Shown here: positions 61,306-64,000 of the stretch, piece after piece
Numbering within the stretch: the stretch's first letter is position 1
How the letters are laid out: every line of letters starts with the position of its first letter
Origin: Ignelater luminosus
Lineage: Eukaryota; Arthropoda; Insecta; Coleoptera; Elateridae
Reading direction: 5' to 3'
Assembly: GCA_011009095.1 (NCBI GenBank)
Contig: VTPC01089559.1
Span: 457,531 to 521,530 of the forward strand
DNA: 64,000 bases
Made by a program: the position numbers and the translations under genes
Notes under the pieces: generated by a model
Seen by the model: the letters and a program-made list of their open reading frames with translations, nothing else
Database searches by the model: none
Told to the model about the DNA's origin: nothing

Positions 61306-61819
61306 TACAGTGTGTCCAGTTTAAAATGACCTACAAATTATTATTTGGAAACCTCAAGGCCTACTATGATTAAATCTTAATTTTGTATTTTCTTGTACTT
61401 TCTCTTCTTTAAACATAGTCATAATTGTACATGGTTGAAAAGCTCTTTTTATCACGATTTTAAAAATGTAAAAATCCAATATGACGCCCATAAGAAAAAC
61501 AAAAGTTGGATACGAGTACGTGAAATCTACAAGGCCTAGCATTTTTTGAAGTCGTTTTTGAAATCCTCATTAGTCGCTATTTAGTTTCTGAAAATATTGT
61601 ACATTTATCTCAAATAACAAATAAATAAATCAGGATTTTAGAAAATGCACTTTTTTGGTTTTCACCCTGTACCTTTGAAACGGAACAGATATTTGTTAAT
61701 GTAACCGTGAATTATTCATTGGCATATAAATACGAAACTTTTTCCCCATTTAACCAACCTTGTATCTATTACCGTTTCCAATATCCCCATGTAGGTCATT
61801 TTAAACTGGACACACTGTA
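61306..61819. mobile_element. 514-bp MITE with TA target duplication
   Basis: The ends tacagtgtgtccagtttaaa followed by atgaccta form a 28-bp perfect inverted pair at 61306-61333 and 61792-61819, with TA directly outside each end (61304-61305 and 61820-61821). TA duplication fits a Tc1/mariner-mobilised non-autonomous element. The interior is AT-rich; a 62-codon minus frame inside has no transposase motif. Confidence 0.85.
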
Positions 61820-61821
61820 TA

Positions 61822-64000
61822 GACTAGACAAAAGCAGATAATAATAAAGAGGGCTATGCTAACTAGGTAGCCTTTGCTAATTTAAGTTCCGAATTGAAGT
61901 AATCAACAAACGTGGAAAGTTGTAGAACACGTATTATTTATCGCTAAGTAGATCTGTCAAGGAAGTAAACTTCTAACCAATTTCACCCACTTATACCAAG
62001 TGTTGTAAACCTTTTCAACGACTAGAATATGATCAAGTTGTACACAGTCGTTGACAAATGGTGCAGCCTAGCGTTTAGCGTACTGAGTTTGCTTTTGACA
62101 GGACCAAATCTTAAACTAGAGAACCAACCAAGATTTTCTCTAATAAGTAATAAGTGAATACCATAACTACAATTTGCACAAATTTAATTAACTCTTGTTC
62201 TACTATTGTTTTCACTTCAATTCCCGTTCTTGTCTGAAGAGAAGCCTCCGAACTAAGGACTTCTCCCTTCACTATTTCACTGAGTTCACTACTATTATTG
62301 TGACTATTACTGTATATGCAAATCTTCCATGAACAATCTGTATCGACTATTAGTTTTGTTTAAGTTATTTCTGTGTACCTACTTAATTCCTTTCGAACAT
62401 TGTTTACCGAACTTAATTACCAAGCATAACCGAGCATGAAAAAATATAACCTTTTACTGTTAAATAAAGTATTTCACACTTTTTATATAAAAAAAGATAG
62501 ATTATGCACGTGTCATTAGCAATAAATACTTCGAAGATTCGTCTTTCACTCCCTAAAGGGTTCTTTTTAGAGCTGGTTAAACGAGTTCTTGACATTTCTG
62601 TTGAATTTATAACCCGTTATTCAGTAGATATACCTACTTGTTGCAGTGTATTAATAAACGTTTTATTTTGTAATAAAATGAGAATTCAGAATAACAAAAA
62701 AGTCATTGCACCAGTTTTATGTTTTTCTTTTTTTTTCGAAATCCTTTTATATCTATCGATTGTATACAATTTGTGCATGTTTATACCGTAATATATTAAC
62801 CTCTTTCCTTGGATTTATATTTGGTCTACTTCAGATAGTACGGGCGTTTCAATAAATATGTCTGTCAATTGAAGTGTAAGCAAACTCTCCAGGGGTTTGA
62901 GCAAAATACAGCTTCTGTCCGAAATAATTTTCTCAATCAGTACTCTTAAGATATTTAGCCTGAAAAAAATTTTTTTTTCTTCACGTTCGGATTCTTCAAT
63001 TTCTATCAACGCAAAGCAGACTTCTTGCTGGTTTCAGGTAGGTACCTACATTATTTTTTTAAAATAATTTTGAAATCAAGTCTGCTGTGGAGCCAGAAAA
63101 TATGCCAGACGATATGACGCCGGTGAACCTTTTAAGTAGGTAGACCTGAAAACGGGTTTCTGCGCACTTGCATCTGGCAACTTTAGATGTAAACAACTTA
63201 GAATTTCTAGGTCTGGGTAAACAGTGAACTTAAACTGTTTTCTGTCCTTTTTACTTCTTAGACCTTGAAAGTGCTACGATTTTCTTCATTAAGAATTCTT
63301 TTTAAATGTTAGATTTAATGTTCCTTTGGTAAAGTTGATGTAATGATGAATACATTGAATATATTCTAGTTGTTTTATAGATATTTACTTATTTTTAATT
63401 GAATTGTGACCACAAAATTGTTAATTGTTAAGTGACTCATCCTATAGTACTCATTAAAAACAGTAAAGCAAAAAATATAGAAAGCCTTGTATTGCATAGA
63501 AATATTTTGTTTTTGAGAAAATGCCTATCGATAAGTTGCATATAAAAATTGCCTTTTAGCAAAAATAAACTTATTGGGAATGTAAGATTCTGTTAGATAT
63601 TGCGAGATCTTGCCTACTATGCTATATTCAAGAAAATTCTCATTAGAACAGTGTCAAACCGAATGCTCCTGATAGTTGAAATACTTTGATCGGTTTAACG
63701 TCTATGTTGTGTGTGGGGATAGATGTGTCCGATATCCTAATAGTTTTGATATACATACCCACAAAAAAAACAAATAGCGGTAGTAATCAGTCTTAAAAAG
63801 TTTTTTTCCCAACCCTGCATAAAAGTTACAAAAGTCCTGTAGTAAAAAACATATCCCAGTCAACAGATATCCGCAGGTAACCCAGCAACCTGAAAATCCT
63901 AGAATCTAGGAATTTCCCCAAAGCAGAAAAGTAAGGGAAAACTTTTAATGAAGAAAGAAAAACTAAAAATACAAATTTGCATTTATAGTTCAAGATCTTG
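61822..64000. other. AT-rich intergenic sequence to the right edge
   Basis: No gene supported on either strand. Frames at 62504-62791 plus and 62815-63009 minus have no domain. A TATCGATA-type word (cctatcgataag) lies at 63527, but no gene is visible beside it. Confidence 0.4.

Noticed and set aside
1-64000. CRISPR array, operons or other prokaryotic systems
   Set aside because: Repeats are transposon-like and genes are spliced; nothing fits a prokaryotic locus.
1-64000. LTR retroelement, endogenous virus or Polinton
   Set aside because: No paired long terminal repeats and no capsid, envelope, integrase or protein-primed polymerase signature was recognised.

Overview
The window looks like an AT-rich nuclear scaffold from an insect. 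It has spliced genes with AT-rich introns, a MADF-BESS regulator (a family expanded in insects), a Tc1/mariner element, a Transib relic, LINE relics and many foldback or MITE-type repeats. A beetle or another TE-rich insect is plausible, but the sequence alone does not settle the order. Nothing in it is prokaryotic or organellar. I saw no LTR, retroviral or Polinton element.

Layout. 1-2.09 kb: an incomplete minus-strand gene for a secreted or surface leucine-rich-repeat protein, running off the left edge. 2.1-26 kb: mostly non-coding, with a diverged tandem duplication, a CpG-rich promoter-like patch, a Transib (RAG1-type DDE) relic at about 8 kb, several foldback elements and a LINE RNase H relic at about 15.5-16.1 kb. 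26.8-36.4 kb: a minus-strand MADF-BESS gene that I assembled from three exons. Its 8.6-kb first intron holds a degenerate tandem array of about 300-bp units. 38.0-39.3 kb: an apparently intact Tc1/mariner transposon with perfect 30-bp inverted ends. 43.7-44.6 kb: one copy of a four-copy dispersed repeat, then a foldback element built around thirteen 12-bp GGTTAG-rich units. 46.3-49.2 kb: a large coding exon of an unusual zinc-finger protein on the plus strand. 50.6-56 kb: a nest of repeats with a decayed LINE. 56.0-57.5 kb: an interrupted minus-strand frame for an acidic protein of unknown family. 60.05-60.83 kb: the same 189-bp MITE on both sides of a 400-N gap. 61.3-61.8 kb: another MITE.

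The three host genes (LRR, MADF-BESS, zinc finger) are widely spaced and share no evident pathway; two are probably nuclear regulators. The most interesting non-gene structures are the intronic 300-bp array, the foldback with a 12-bp core, and the four-copy repeat with an internal tandem module. I found no clear new multi-gene system.
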